A stretch of DNA of 64,000 nucleotides from Pseudomonas sp. CCI4.2 (lineage in GTDB: Bacteria > Pseudomonadota > Gammaproteobacteria > Pseudomonadales > Pseudomonadaceae): positions 4,016,501 through 4,080,500 of the forward strand of contig NZ_CP133781.1 in the NCBI RefSeq assembly GCF_034350045.1, given 5' to 3'. The position numbers and the translations under genes are program-made. This document shows positions 19,704 to 28,690 of this stretch, one piece after another. Within the stretch, counting starts at the first letter, position 1, and each line of letters starts with the position of its first letter. The notes under the pieces are model-generated. The model was not told the DNA's origin and did not search any database. It was given only the letters and a program-made list of their open reading frames with translations.

Positions 19704-19990
19704 CCTGGATTTTCTTCATTTCAGTTTTTTGACAGCGTAAAGATTTTACATTCAACCTATTGAACTAATTGAACTAATTAAAAAAACAAATTTATAGAAT
19801 TTGACGTAGTCGGTTTGCCTGCTAGACCTCAAACAAGGCTGTTTTGTTTTGAAAATTTATGGCTTAACGCCATTAATGGTCATGCATACACAACCTACTC
19901 AGGAAGTGTTGCCTAAGTCGAAAAGTGTCGGATGCCAAGTAGGCAGAACCTTCTTCACGTGCTAGCAGAACTTACTAAGCGAGGCTCTTC

Positions 19991-20623
19991 ATGGCTCATG
20001 CTAAATCACCCAAGTTAAGGCTCATCAAAACCGGTGCTATCCCGACCACGTACAGCCCTCGCACTTTGATTCAAGGCAATGGGTTTTTCCCGGCAATACC
20101 GGGATCGTGTCAGTTGCTGCCTAAGCTCCGATTCATGAGAGCCGATGCTTCACTGATGCTTTGCGTTCAGCATCCAGGAAAGCATGAGTTCAAACCGGTG
20201 TCGTTCACTCACCTTCCTGCGAAGGTGATTATCGCGCCTGCGGCAGTGAAACTTCCTATGGGTGCTGATGAGTTTAAGGCCAGCGAAAGTTGGCCTCATA
20301 AAAGTCCGTTCGACCCTCAGTCCCTTGACGCCCGGTCGCTGCGCGGAATCGCAGAACTGGCGCAAGAGCCGTCAGCGCTTCCTGCGAGAACTGCAGAGAT
20401 CGTCGAGCATGCTATCCGAGCCGGGTGGCTCGACGCATGCAGCACTAAGCGAGCTGTGTGGAACGACGTCAGGGCCAGGTGCCAAGAAGCGGGCATCAAG
20501 TCGCCATCCTACAAGACGGTGGCTACAGAAATTGATCGACTGTTTTCTCATGAGGTGCTGCGCTTCCACCCGCTGAATCGCGAGGCGTTTACGGAAAAGC
20601 CAGGGGGCTACCCTTCGGAATAG
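19991..20623 (+). CDS. Accessory protein of the transposition module
   Basis: This 210-aa protein is not assigned to a known family. Its C-terminal ~70 residues (IVEHAIRAGWLDACSTKRAV, then SPSYKTVATEIDRLF) follow the same pattern as the helical DNA-binding segment before the catalytic core of the neighbouring transposase (IIAEHVWLFRGEGASYRTVW, then VPSYETVCDRM). This suggests a stand-alone DNA-binding paralogue that may bind transposon ends. It takes the place that TnsA has in Tn7, but no PD-(D/E)XK residues are visible. It stops with TAG, 17 bp before the longest tniA frame. Confidence 0.6.
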   Translation: MAHAKSPKLRLIKTGAIPTTYSPRTLIQGNGFFPAIPGSCQLLPKLRFMRADASLMLCVQHPGKHEFKPVSFTHLPAKVIIAPAAVKLPMGADEFKASESWPHKSPFDPQSLDARSLRGIAELAQEPSALPARTAEIVEHAIRAGWLDACSTKRAVWNDVRARCQEAGIKSPSYKTVATEIDRLFSHEVLRFHPLNREAFTEKPGGYPSE

Positions 20624-20732
20624 CCCAAAACTTATATCCTTGGAAGCGCCGGTATCATCGGTGTCTCAAGGACTATTGACCAGCGCGGTGCTTGCGCCTC
20701 AGCGGCGCCGGCTGGTCGCGTGGAGGTGTGCC

Positions 20733-22559
20733 ATGGGCACATACACCAATCCAGACGGCAGCAAACAGCTTGTAAATTTTGAAGGGGATATCTGGGTCGT
20801 CGAGGGCATCGACGAGACCACCCGAAAGCTGCATCTTAAAAGCATCCGTAACGACACACTGCGTCTTGTGAGCTCCGCCCAGGTAGAGTCCGTCGATCAC
20901 GAGACGTTACTTCAGGCGGCTGTTGCGAAGATTGCAGACAAAACCGCGAAGCGAGCCTTAATCCTGGGTGATGATTTCACACCAGAGCAGAAAGAGCAGG
21001 CGCGCCATCGCTTTGAAATCATAGAAAAGCAGTTTGCCGATAACTTGTCAGTCGATGAAGCCGCCAAGGAATGCGGTTTGAGTGTCCAGCGCTACTACGA
21101 AGTGCGTAAGCGTTTTAATATTGAAGTAGGCCCTATCAGCTTGCTCGGTAAAAAGCGCGGGCGCAAGAAAGGAACTAAGGCCATCTCCCCTGAAGTCGAA
21201 AAGATCATCGCTGAGCATGTATGGCTTTTTCGGGGGGAGGGTGCATCTTATCGGACAGTTTGGAAGGGCGTCCAAGCAGCCTGCTTTGAATTGAAAATCG
21301 ACAACGTGCCCTCGTATGAAACTGTATGCGATCGGATGAATAACCTGCCTGAGCACATGAAAGATCGTCAGGTAAACGGGAAGAATCATGCTGACGACGC
21401 TTTCAAGCTTCGGGACGGCTTCCGCGAGCTCAGTCGCGCGCTCGAACAGGTACAAATGGATCACACCATAGCCGACGTTTTCCTCGCGAGTCGGTATGAC
21501 CGAAAAGACCCTGTTGGGCGCCCCTGGATCACAATAGCCGTTTGCGCGAAAACGAAAGTCATCCTCGGCTTCTATATCAGCTTTCGGTATCCCAGCTTGG
21601 CCAGTGTTGCTCACACCTTGAAGCATGCAGTGATGAGTAAAGAAACGTTCATGAAGAGCGTTGGCCTGAAGGATCATGAGTACGAGTTCTACGGCGTGTT
21701 CGATGAACTGTTAACCGACAATGCTCGTGAGTTCCGTTCGGGCAACCTCGTCGCTGCCTGCGCCTTGGAGGGGATCAAGCTACGACATCGCCACCAGAAG
21801 CAAGACGGGGGTATCTGCGAGCGCGTCCTCGGTACCTTGAACGTTGGGTTTGTCCATATGCTTCCCGGAGGAACAGGATCGCGGCCGCGCAAGGATCGCG
21901 ATTTCAATCCGCAAAAGCACGCTGTAATGACGCTGGAAGAGTTCACCCGGTACTTCACCTTGGCCGTGTGTGAATACCACGACACCGCTGGAGAGGATGG
22001 CAAGACTCCACGTGATCGCTGGCGGGAAGCGCTTCGGGATGCGAAAGGCCGTCCTTTGGCGCCTCGTCGCGTGCACGATGTGAAGAATTTCATCATCGAG
22101 GTGCTGCCAGAGAAGCACCCTAAGATGTCGAAAACCGGCCTCAAGGTGAACGGCTTCCGCTACTCAAACGATGTGCTTCGCCACATGATCGGGAAGCCAA
22201 TTCGAGTGAAATATGATTCGGCCAACCTGTCGATGGTGTTGGCTCGGTTCGAAGGGCAGTGGATTGAAGTACCTTGCTGCGAGAAAACCACCGGTACGCT
22301 CACCGCGAAGGCGATCCTGCAGAAGTACCTCAAACGCGCTGGCAAGCTGGGTGAGCGCGCCGTAAAGGCGTTCCTCGCCCGCGCAGATCAGCTTCGCCAG
22401 TCGATCCTGCTTGATACTCCCGCCATGCGTAAGCAGCTTGAGATCAATGACGCTGATAAGGAAGTTGGGCTGGTGACCCATCACCAGCGGCCTGGCAAAA
22501 AAAGCAAGCAGGCTACCCGCAACTTTGCTCTTGATGTCGAACCTTTCGAGGGGGAATAG
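20733..22559 (+). CDS. tniA: DDE (rve) transposase, TniA/TnsB-like
   Basis: This is a 608-aa Mu/TnsB-type transposase. N-terminal helical DNA-binding modules (LSVDEAAKECGLSVQRYYEV and the PSYETV segment) precede an RNase H-fold core. The catalytic triad appears as Asp in QVQMDHTIAD, Asp in LLTDNAREFR and Glu in GGICERVLGT. A C-terminal mu-like beta-barrel follows (GKPIRVKYDSANLSMVLARF). ATG 20733 has a GGAGGTG site at 20722-20728; the frame is open to 20640 without one. It performs strand transfer with the TniB ATPase. Confidence 0.88.
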   Translation: MGTYTNPDGSKQLVNFEGDIWVVEGIDETTRKLHLKSIRNDTLRLVSSAQVESVDHETLLQAAVAKIADKTAKRALILGDDFTPEQKEQARHRFEIIEKQFADNLSVDEAAKECGLSVQRYYEVRKRFNIEVGPISLLGKKRGRKKGTKAISPEVEKIIAEHVWLFRGEGASYRTVWKGVQAACFELKIDNVPSYETVCDRMNNLPEHMKDRQVNGKNHADDAFKLRDGFRELSRALEQVQMDHTIADVFLASRYDRKDPVGRPWITIAVCAKTKVILGFYISFRYPSLASVAHTLKHAVMSKETFMKSVGLKDHEYEFYGVFDELLTDNAREFRSGNLVAACALEGIKLRHRHQKQDGGICERVLGTLNVGFVHMLPGGTGSRPRKDRDFNPQKHAVMTLEEFTRYFTLAVCEYHDTAGEDGKTPRDRWREALRDAKGRPLAPRRVHDVKNFIIEVLPEKHPKMSKTGLKVNGFRYSNDVLRHMIGKPIRVKYDSANLSMVLARFEGQWIEVPCCEKTTGTLTAKAILQKYLKRAGKLGERAVKAFLARADQLRQSILLDTPAMRKQLEINDADKEVGLVTHHQRPGKKSKQATRNFALDVEPFEGE

Positions 22560-22561
22560 CT

Positions 22562-23425
22562 ATGGACTTTCCGCATCTCGCTCAGAAGCTTCAGCAGGTA
22601 GCAATGCTCGATGGCCCTGAGCGCATCATGTATTGCGATAACCCGCTCTGGATCAAGACTAACACTAGCGAAACATTCATCACGGGGATCGAGCGAATGA
22701 TCCACGCGACGCGAATTGGTAGCCGATCCTGTATGGGGCTCATAGGCATCAGTGGTATCGGAAAGACGAAAATGATTGAGCATGCTGTAACGCGGCTCAA
22801 TACTCCCGACGCCACATCGATTCTCACCATCGATCTGTCTGACTACGGCCGGCACATTGACTTGCAGCAGGTTTTCCTCAGCCATCTGGGGTTCACGCAG
22901 TCGGTAAAATCCCTTTGCACCGCGTCCGGCATCAAACGCATTTCCGAGCGTATCAAAGAGATGAAGCTGGCTGTCTGCATTCTCGATGAAGGCAATGCGC
23001 TCGCTGGCGTGAAAAGCATGCTGATCCAGCCCAATTACACATACCTGCGTGCGATGGCGAATCGTGATTTTGGGGTCAGCTTAGTGGTTGCGGGTACAGA
23101 AGATTTGAAGGTCTTCTTGGGCATTGATTCTCAACTGCGATCGCGTTTCGGCGTGTGGGAAATCCGCCAGTGGCATGCAGCTGGGGAAGACTTGTCTCGC
23201 TTCCTGAAGGCGTTCGTTCGGTTCATGCCGTTGCGCAAGCCATCAACCCTGGATACCTGTGAAATCCAAGAAAGCCTGGTATCGAACTGCCGTGGTAGCA
23301 CTCGCGATATCGTTTGGGTCTTGATCACCTCCGCCAAGCTGGCCATCGAGACCGGGCATGAATGCATCGACGAAGCGCTGCTGGATGCCTGTTTTGAGGC
23401 CCGGCTTCCAGCTTTCCTGGAGTAG
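22562..23425 (+). CDS. tniB: AAA+ ATPase, TniB/TnsC-like
   Basis: This is a 287-aa transposition regulator. Walker A is GISGIGKT (about 62-69) and Walker B is VCILDE, with a sensor-like VVAGTED. TnsC/TniB proteins form filaments or rings on target DNA and pass target choice from TniQ to the transposase. It starts 2 bp after the tniA stop and ends 8 bp before the AAA-TniQ fusion, within one operon. The ATPase motifs look intact. Confidence 0.88.
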   Translation: MDFPHLAQKLQQVAMLDGPERIMYCDNPLWIKTNTSETFITGIERMIHATRIGSRSCMGLIGISGIGKTKMIEHAVTRLNTPDATSILTIDLSDYGRHIDLQQVFLSHLGFTQSVKSLCTASGIKRISERIKEMKLAVCILDEGNALAGVKSMLIQPNYTYLRAMANRDFGVSLVVAGTEDLKVFLGIDSQLRSRFGVWEIRQWHAAGEDLSRFLKAFVRFMPLRKPSTLDTCEIQESLVSNCRGSTRDIVWVLITSAKLAIETGHECIDEALLDACFEARLPAFLE

Positions 23426-23433
23426 CCTTCAAC

Positions 23434-26097
23434 ATGGGGCGGCGCTGGATTGGGAGCTCTGCAAACCAAGCGCCGCTTGAAAGCGTACTTGAGTCGATCG
23501 GCGAGTATGGAGGGAATACTCATGGCAAGCTGATTATCGTTAGAGGAGAGGCTGGAGCGGGAGCTAGCGCTTTCGCTTCACGTCTCCATTCAATGCTGTT
23601 GCGCAAAAACATCCGAGCCGTTTTCGTCCCCCGAGCCCCCTTTAACGCAGACTTTGTTTTTTCTTCCCACTTCTTGAAGTCACTGGGCTTACCCAGCTCT
23701 TCTGTTGACATGATCTCAGGCCAGAAAGTCAGGCTGCATTACGAGGCAGCGATCCATCTGCGTCGTTATCAGGCTGTTATCTGCGAAGATGCTCACGATT
23801 TTTTTCATAAGCGCCAGATGAAAGTCCAAAACATCTATGGATCCATCCAGCAACTGACCCAACCACCTTACGGCCACTGCGTTGTGCTTTGTGGACTACG
23901 CGATCCATTGACTGAAGTGGGGCACGTTGCGCAAGCGATGAAGATTGATGTCGAGTACGTCGATCTGGAGCCAATGCCTTGCGACCCGCACTACCTGGAC
24001 TTCGTCCGTGACATTGCGACGGTCATGCGGATGGGCAATCCCGGCAACCGTGTTAACACATTCCTACTCTCTCTCAGAGCGAAGGGACGGGCGCTCTTAC
24101 CGCTACCAGCCAGCGAGCCACGGGAGGTGCTGGTTCGACAATCTACGCTGGCCTCCGTCGGAGCAGATTCCGATCTCGCGACTGAGCAGACTCACCTGGG
24201 TGCGTCATCCTTTCTAGCGCTTTATCCTTGCCCCTTGACCTTCTGTGGGCTCGACGTTGGCATTCTGCACGCACACACAAAGGGGTTGGTCGGGAACACC
24301 GTGACGGTGGTCAGGGGGCTTATGGCAGCCTCAGTGGCAACTAAGGCTTCCACCTACTTTGACACGTTTGACTCCTACCCGCTGCCACCAAATGATGCGT
24401 TTCCGAGCTCACCTGCCCGCTTTGAACGAGCGAAACAGCAGAAGGTGGCACAGGAAACAAAAGGAGCAGAAGGCACTGAAGAAACCAAACAAGCTAAAGA
24501 AGCAGAGGCCGCCATTTCATCAATCGGCTCAATCGCCGACGAACTCAGTCACTCAAGCGACGCAGCACTTGATCAACCAGCAGGATCAGAAGATCTTTTA
24601 AGCCCTGAAAGCGAACTTGGGTGCGATGACTTATTTAGGCGCCAACCCGACGCATCTGACACTCTACGCGGCATGCAAATCCTACTGCCTTTCGTATTGG
24701 GCGAGGATCGGCAGATAGAGGTACAGTTGGAGCTTAACCTTGTCATCCCTATCACACGGACAGATCGGCCAGTCGCTGCGCCGTTTGTCGCTCCTGGAGG
24801 AGCTACAGAAAAAGGTCTTTCATTGAGTACTGTGTCGGGCAGCTCAAGCTGTCTTTATAACCAGCGCTCAGCTTCAATCGATTCGCTTACTAGCGGCAGC
24901 CGCAAGCAACGCGGGGCATTCTCAGGTTACTTGACGCCACTTCATGACGAAACCTTGGGCTCATGGTTATCACGGAATGCGGCGTCGAGCGCGGTCACTG
25001 TCATTCACGATGGATTTCTGGAATGGTGCACCGCGCTGCTGCAGCCTACGGCCACCCCGTTTGCGCTAGCTACCGCTCACGATCTCAGTCAGCTCTCCAG
25101 CACCAAGAATGCTGCGGAGCAGGTCGACTATGCAGATGAACACAAACCCTGGAATCCGGAGGTGCTGCTTGGCAGCCCTCGCTCCCAAGATCATGGCCAG
25201 GATGCGAGAGACCTTGAGTGCGATGACCTCTACAGGTCTGAGGTCTTCCTGAAGGCGTTCCCTGACCCGACAAGCACCCATGTGACGGAGCGCTTTCGTC
25301 TGCCGATCAATGCAGTGGATCAAAATGATAACCGCCGCTTCTGCGCCCAATGCCTAGAGGAAGATGTGGCCGCGATGAGAGCTCCTGCGTTGCGGCGTGC
25401 ATGGCGTAACAGAGGCTCAGCTCTCTGTGCCGCACATCGCCAGCCAGTATTGCTACAGCAGTTGGAAAAAGGGCACCTGAGCAACTTCACGGGAGGCTGG
25501 CAAGCGTATATGCAGCAAACAACGCGAGGGTACTTCGATCATGGGGTAGGGCTGGTTTCTCGCGACCGTTGGGGATACCAAACTGCATCAGCCGAAACTA
25601 GAATTTGTCGAATAGTTTTGCGGATTCAGGTTTGGGTGGAATATGCGCCTGTGGTACCTGCGTATATGCGCCCATCCAAATATTCGCTGTACTTCTTGCT
25701 TGGCATCTTCTTGTACCAGGGTAACCTTGTTAGCGATGGCGGCGCCGCCCGTTGGTTCCTGGTAGCTGCCCGAGGTTCGAAGTTAAATTCGCATGAGTAT
25801 GACAAACCAACCGTTGCGCAGATGGTTAAAAATATCGAGTCGGCCCCGCCACGCTCGTTAGCGATTGCTTACTTACTTCTGGGTTCGGCATTTGATCTTA
25901 TCTCCAAAGAAGAGGTGTGGTTTATACGCCAAACTTTAATATTCACTGCCAGTTCTTTTCCGGTGACGCGCGACGAGCTTAAATTACTAACACGGTGCTT
26001 CCAGTCTTATCACCTCGATGCCATCTGGAGCAGCGCACTTCAGAATCTACCCATCGACGATCTCGTTCGACTGGCTTGGTTGCTAAGGGATCGTTAA
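23434..26097 (+). CDS. tniQ: AAA-TniQ fusion protein (target-selection factor)
   Basis: This 887-aa protein has two parts. Residues ~1-240 form an AAA/TniB-like NTPase region whose P-loop GEAGAGAS lacks the Walker lysine, with a Walker-B-like AVICEDAHD, so it is probably ATPase-dead. A long Ala/Glu/Ser-rich linker (about 330-480) leads to a TniQ domain (YLTPLHDETLGSWLSRNA; zinc-binding FCAQCLEED and ALCAAHRQPVLL). TniQ/TnsD proteins choose target sites and recruit TniB/TnsC. The inactive ATPase module is probably a built-in adaptor to TniB. A +1 frame just after the stop is open to 26309, but I cannot show that it is used. Confidence 0.8.
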   Translation: MGRRWIGSSANQAPLESVLESIGEYGGNTHGKLIIVRGEAGAGASAFASRLHSMLLRKNIRAVFVPRAPFNADFVFSSHFLKSLGLPSSSVDMISGQKVRLHYEAAIHLRRYQAVICEDAHDFFHKRQMKVQNIYGSIQQLTQPPYGHCVVLCGLRDPLTEVGHVAQAMKIDVEYVDLEPMPCDPHYLDFVRDIATVMRMGNPGNRVNTFLLSLRAKGRALLPLPASEPREVLVRQSTLASVGADSDLATEQTHLGASSFLALYPCPLTFCGLDVGILHAHTKGLVGNTVTVVRGLMAASVATKASTYFDTFDSYPLPPNDAFPSSPARFERAKQQKVAQETKGAEGTEETKQAKEAEAAISSIGSIADELSHSSDAALDQPAGSEDLLSPESELGCDDLFRRQPDASDTLRGMQILLPFVLGEDRQIEVQLELNLVIPITRTDRPVAAPFVAPGGATEKGLSLSTVSGSSSCLYNQRSASIDSLTSGSRKQRGAFSGYLTPLHDETLGSWLSRNAASSAVTVIHDGFLEWCTALLQPTATPFALATAHDLSQLSSTKNAAEQVDYADEHKPWNPEVLLGSPRSQDHGQDARDLECDDLYRSEVFLKAFPDPTSTHVTERFRLPINAVDQNDNRRFCAQCLEEDVAAMRAPALRRAWRNRGSALCAAHRQPVLLQQLEKGHLSNFTGGWQAYMQQTTRGYFDHGVGLVSRDRWGYQTASAETRICRIVLRIQVWVEYAPVVPAYMRPSKYSLYFLLGIFLYQGNLVSDGGAARWFLVAARGSKLNSHEYDKPTVAQMVKNIESAPPRSLAIAYLLLGSAFDLISKEEVWFIRQTLIFTASSFPVTRDELKLLTRCFQSYHLDAIWSSALQNLPIDDLVRLAWLLRDR

Positions 26098-27001
26098 TGA
26101 CTCTAAATATGAACAAGCGGCGGAGAAAATCTGTTACCTTCAAAAATTATGGAACATCGAAGTGCAGCAGTGGCTCGTTAGAAAGGTAGATCTTCTGATA
26201 GTGGTCAAGGTACCCAAGTTGGTACTACTTAGAATCAAAAACAAACAGCTACCTGACCATGCAAGCGCGTTCAATCCTCACGGAGGCAGTGTAGGCGTGA
26301 GGAGCTAGGCGATGGGATACACCCATAGGTTGCACCGTTCCCACGGAGACATGGAAGCACGGAGGGTTAAAGGACGCCGAGCGCCGATCGGGTTGAGTCG
26401 CTATTTCCCTCTTTGTCACCGTAAAATTTAGCGTGATCGTGCACATCCGCCGTCCAAGAATGCACGACCCAACTGTCAATATATGAGAAAATGTCTATAT
26501 TCGAGAAGCTCTGACACCACCGAGATAGAGCATTTATGCTTCGGGGAGCGACGGAACAGGGGGCTAGGCGCTGCTATCGAAAAAAACCGCAAGGCCGATA
26601 TTCTCAAAAATGTTAAATTTAGCGCTCGCTTTAAGCGTCTTTAAGCATAAATTGATAATATGCCATTCACGCATAGCTGGCCCGCCTATGATGGCACTGT
26701 ATTTCTCATCGGAAAACGGTTCGATCGATTGTTACGGTTTGGTGATGCAATCGCTTTAACTATCTGTTTTAGAAAGATAAATTTAGATGGGCGTCTATGA
26801 TCATCTGTTGTGGGATGGCCAATGAATAGCAAAACGTCCGTCCGTCGCGTCAGGAAGTCTTTGGTCTTTCCACGGGAAAAGTTAATTACTTGATTATACA
26901 GGCTTTTATGTTTTGCGACACGCATGCTAAACGCTACTGTCGGCTTTGAGCGGTGCATTTCATGCGCTACACTCAAGTCAAGTCCGAGCGGGCAGGCAGC
27001 T
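26098..27001. other. 904-bp region with no supported gene
   Basis: Only short, poorly biased frames are present. The longest suggestive one (+1 relative to the TniQ gene, 26087-26309) has no start codon. The AT-rich part near 26590-26900 probably contains the promoter of the MvaT-like operon. Transposon-end repeats were sought here and not recognised. Confidence 0.5.
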
Positions 27002-27289
27002 ATGAATCGACCCCATACGTTTGTAAGGCACCTACAAATTAAGAGTTTGCTGGCACGAATTGACAGCGACATGCATGCGCTTGAGACCAGCGATGTCAAC
27101 TATCAACTGGATCGGGCATTCAGTGCCGAGCTTGATGAGCTAATAAGCCGATACGGGTACACGGATCAGGAAGTAGTGGAGCTGGTAGAGCTCGTTGAGG
27201 CTCATGAAACTCACGGCAGTGATGGTATAAAAGTGCTGATAGATCGCATCTCTCCGGGCATTGACACTAGCGCAGGTGATGAGGCGTGA
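27002..27289 (+). CDS. MvaT-like oligomerisation-domain protein lacking the DNA-binding end
   Basis: The 95-aa protein starts at ATG 27002. Its coiled-coil-like body (LLARIDSDMHALE, then AFSAELDELISRYGYTDQEV) follows the same pattern as the N-terminal dimerisation helices of the MvaT-like protein two genes downstream and of Pseudomonas MvaT/MvaU. The C-terminal domain with the NPHTGEV/RGxNH motif is absent; the end is acidic. By analogy with truncated H-NS forms (H-NST), it could form mixed oligomers and weaken silencing. Similarity is by eye only. Its stop overlaps the next start (GTGA). Confidence 0.5.
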   Translation: MNRPHTFVRHLQIKSLLARIDSDMHALETSDVNYQLDRAFSAELDELISRYGYTDQEVVELVELVEAHETHGSDGIKVLIDRISPGIDTSAGDEA

Positions 27290-27414
27290 GGTATGTAACT
27301 CTCAATGGCACGCCTGCCGTCCTGTCAGGTTTCGCAGTTGCCACTTGTGGGCTATACGATCGCGCGGGCGAGGATAATCAACGAGTCGGTGTTTATTATA
27401 GGGGGGATAGGTGA
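27286..27414 (+). CDS. 42-aa peptide gene coupled between two MvaT-like genes
   Basis: GTG 27286 overlaps the stop of the preceding gene (GTGA), and the stop TGA 27412-27414 overlaps the ATG of the MvaT-like gene (TGATG). The frame encodes MRYVTLNGTPAVLSGFAVAT and ends in VGVYYRGDR. No family is recognised. Perfect head-to-tail overlaps on both sides argue for real, coupled translation, but the peptide could be only a coupling leader. Confidence 0.5.
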   Translation: MRYVTLNGTPAVLSGFAVATCGLYDRAGEDNQRVGVYYRGDR

Positions 27415-27797
27415 TGACTGCGATCATGGATTACTTAGCGCTTATGGGGAAGCTAAAGAAAATCGAAGATGACACTTCTCTAGATAGGGACGCCCGATTC
27501 TATCAGGAATTTGTAGCGTTGAAAGCCCGATACAGTTTTAGTGCTACAGATGTTCTCAGATTATTGAGGCCAGCGGCGTCGGTCTCTGCGCCCTCACTGG
27601 TTGAAGATCTGTTCGAAGCACTCTTATCAGAAGAGAAGTTGAAGGCCGCTGCGAATTCAACTACAAAACCGTTGCGCCGGTATCGAAACCCTCACACCGG
27701 AGAAGTCGTGGAAACCCGGGGCTCAAATCATGGCCGCCTTAAAGAGTGGAAAACGCAATATGGTGCAGATGTGCTGCCTAGTTGGAGAGAGTTATAA
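27414..27797 (+). CDS. MvaT/MvaU-like H-NS-family xenogeneic silencer
   Basis: This is a 127-aa protein from ATG 27414, preceded by a purine-rich AGGGGGGATAGG. The N-terminal helices (LGKLKKIEDDTSLDRDARFY) match the MvaT dimerisation domain. The C-terminus RYRNPHTGEVVETRGSNHGR, followed by LKEWKTQYGADVLPSW, is the MvaT DNA-binding domain that inserts an Arg-Gly-Asn loop into AT-rich minor grooves. Core MvaT and MvaU are encoded elsewhere in Pseudomonas, so this is probably an island-borne paralogue that silences AT-rich cargo. It ends a three-gene operon. Confidence 0.85.
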   Translation: MTAIMDYLALMGKLKKIEDDTSLDRDARFYQEFVALKARYSFSATDVLRLLRPAASVSAPSLVEDLFEALLSEEKLKAAANSTTKPLRRYRNPHTGEVVETRGSNHGRLKEWKTQYGADVLPSWREL

Positions 27798-28009
27798 TTG
27801 TCCAAGTAGAGTCTCCTCTAGTCACCCTTCGCGTCATAGCACCCCGGCTGGGCTTCTCCTATGGTTCATATTTGCTGATCTTTAAACCAGCTTTATGGCC
27901 CGAAGCGCCGCTGAGGCTCTACATAACGTCACGTATTGCCTTCTCGACGTTCTCCTCAATACGGGCCCCTCTACCGAGGGGGCGGCCTACCTACACGGCT
28001 AATAAGATG

Positions 28010-28034
28010 GCCCGGCGGTCAGGGCGGGCTTTTT
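28010..28034 (+). terminator. Possible intrinsic terminator downstream of the MvaT-like operon
   Basis: A 5-bp stem GCCCG/CGGGC (28010-28014/28025-28029) with a 10-nt loop is followed by TTTTT. It is 210 bp past the mvaT-like stop, so the assignment is tentative. Confidence 0.4.
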
Positions 28035-28074
28035 GCAACGGCTAGAATCTTCCCTGTGTAGATGGGATGCGAAG
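28019..28074 (-). pseudogene. Fragment resembling the C-terminal part of ribosomal protein L31
   Basis: On the minus strand this reads SHPIYTGK before losing similarity. The DNA shares CTGTGTAGATGGGATGCGA with the rpmE2-type gene 0.7 kb away, within a 22-bp match containing one mismatch. It looks like a leftover partial copy of an L31 gene. The surrounding 27798-28618 has no other gene I can support, though a His-rich minus-strand segment (HPHPHQ, near 28130-28150) may be a decayed zinc-related gene. Confidence 0.4.
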
Positions 28075-28619
28075 CAGTTTTCGACATCTGGCATTACTCC
28101 CCGATAGGTTCTACGTGCCAGAGTCGGAAGCTGATGCGGATGCGGATGCCGCACAGTTCGGCATCGACCATAAGACAACGAGGGAGGGCTCCAAGACTGC
28201 ATTGCTGTTTAACCAGAAGCTCCGCCAATCACGGCTGACGATCTTCGAACTCAACCAGCCCAAACCCGGCATGGCTCTTTTGAAAGCAAAAATATTCAGA
28301 TGTGTTTCTGGACACTGGAGCACGGTTACGTGACCGCAGTCGTAGAGCGAAGCGAGTTGGATAGATATGGGCGCGATTGACCGGCAATATAACGGCGGAA
28401 GGAACCGGTTGAATGATGGCTCGTACAGCATTCTGGCAGGGGCTGATGAAGGGGGCGATGGCGTAGACGATAAGACGGACGAGAGTAGGGCAGGCGTCGC
28501 CTCACTTATGTTTCCTGGAATCAATCACAAAACCCAAAGCAATTTGGATCTGTCCAGGCACGGCCCGCACCTCTGTGATGCAACAACGAATCTAGACCAC
28601 TTGTTTGCGACCAAACGAA

Positions 28620-28646
28620 AGCAGCCCCTTGGGTTAAGGGGCTGCT
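28620..28646 (-). terminator. Intrinsic terminator of the L31 gene
   Basis: A perfect 11-bp stem AGCAGCCCCTT/AAGGGGCTGCT with a 5-nt loop is followed, on the minus strand, by TTCGTTT. It lies 45 bp past the L31 stop. Confidence 0.75.
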
Positions 28647-28690
28647 CGGGGTCGCTGGTTTGGGAAGCGGATGAGCTAGTAGATAATGAA

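Larger units (their letters stand above)
19740..26097 (+). mobile_element. TnsB/TnsC/TniQ-type transposition module (Tn5053/Tn7-like), exact ends unresolved
   Basis: Four same-strand genes (210-aa accessory, DDE transposase, AAA+ ATPase, AAA-TniQ fusion) form one operon with gaps of 2-17 bp, or about 110 bp before the preferred tniA start. The preceding 290 bp is AT-rich, with a tandem 9-bp repeat TTGAACTAA at 19760-19777 that could belong to a transposon end or promoter. No TnsA-like endonuclease and no serine resolvase were found, so the architecture is closer to Tn5053/Tn402 than to Tn7. I could not find convincing terminal inverted repeats. The cargo probably extends to the right, possibly past the window. 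Confidence 0.75.

Noticed and set aside
19700..19990. Possible transposon terminal inverted repeats
   Set aside because: No sequence here matched a counterpart to the right of the module, and no Tn7- or Tn5053-type end was recognised.
26087..26309. Open frame in +1 phase after the AAA-TniQ gene
   Set aside because: It has no start codon, no slippery site at the junction and only weak coding bias; not called as a gene.
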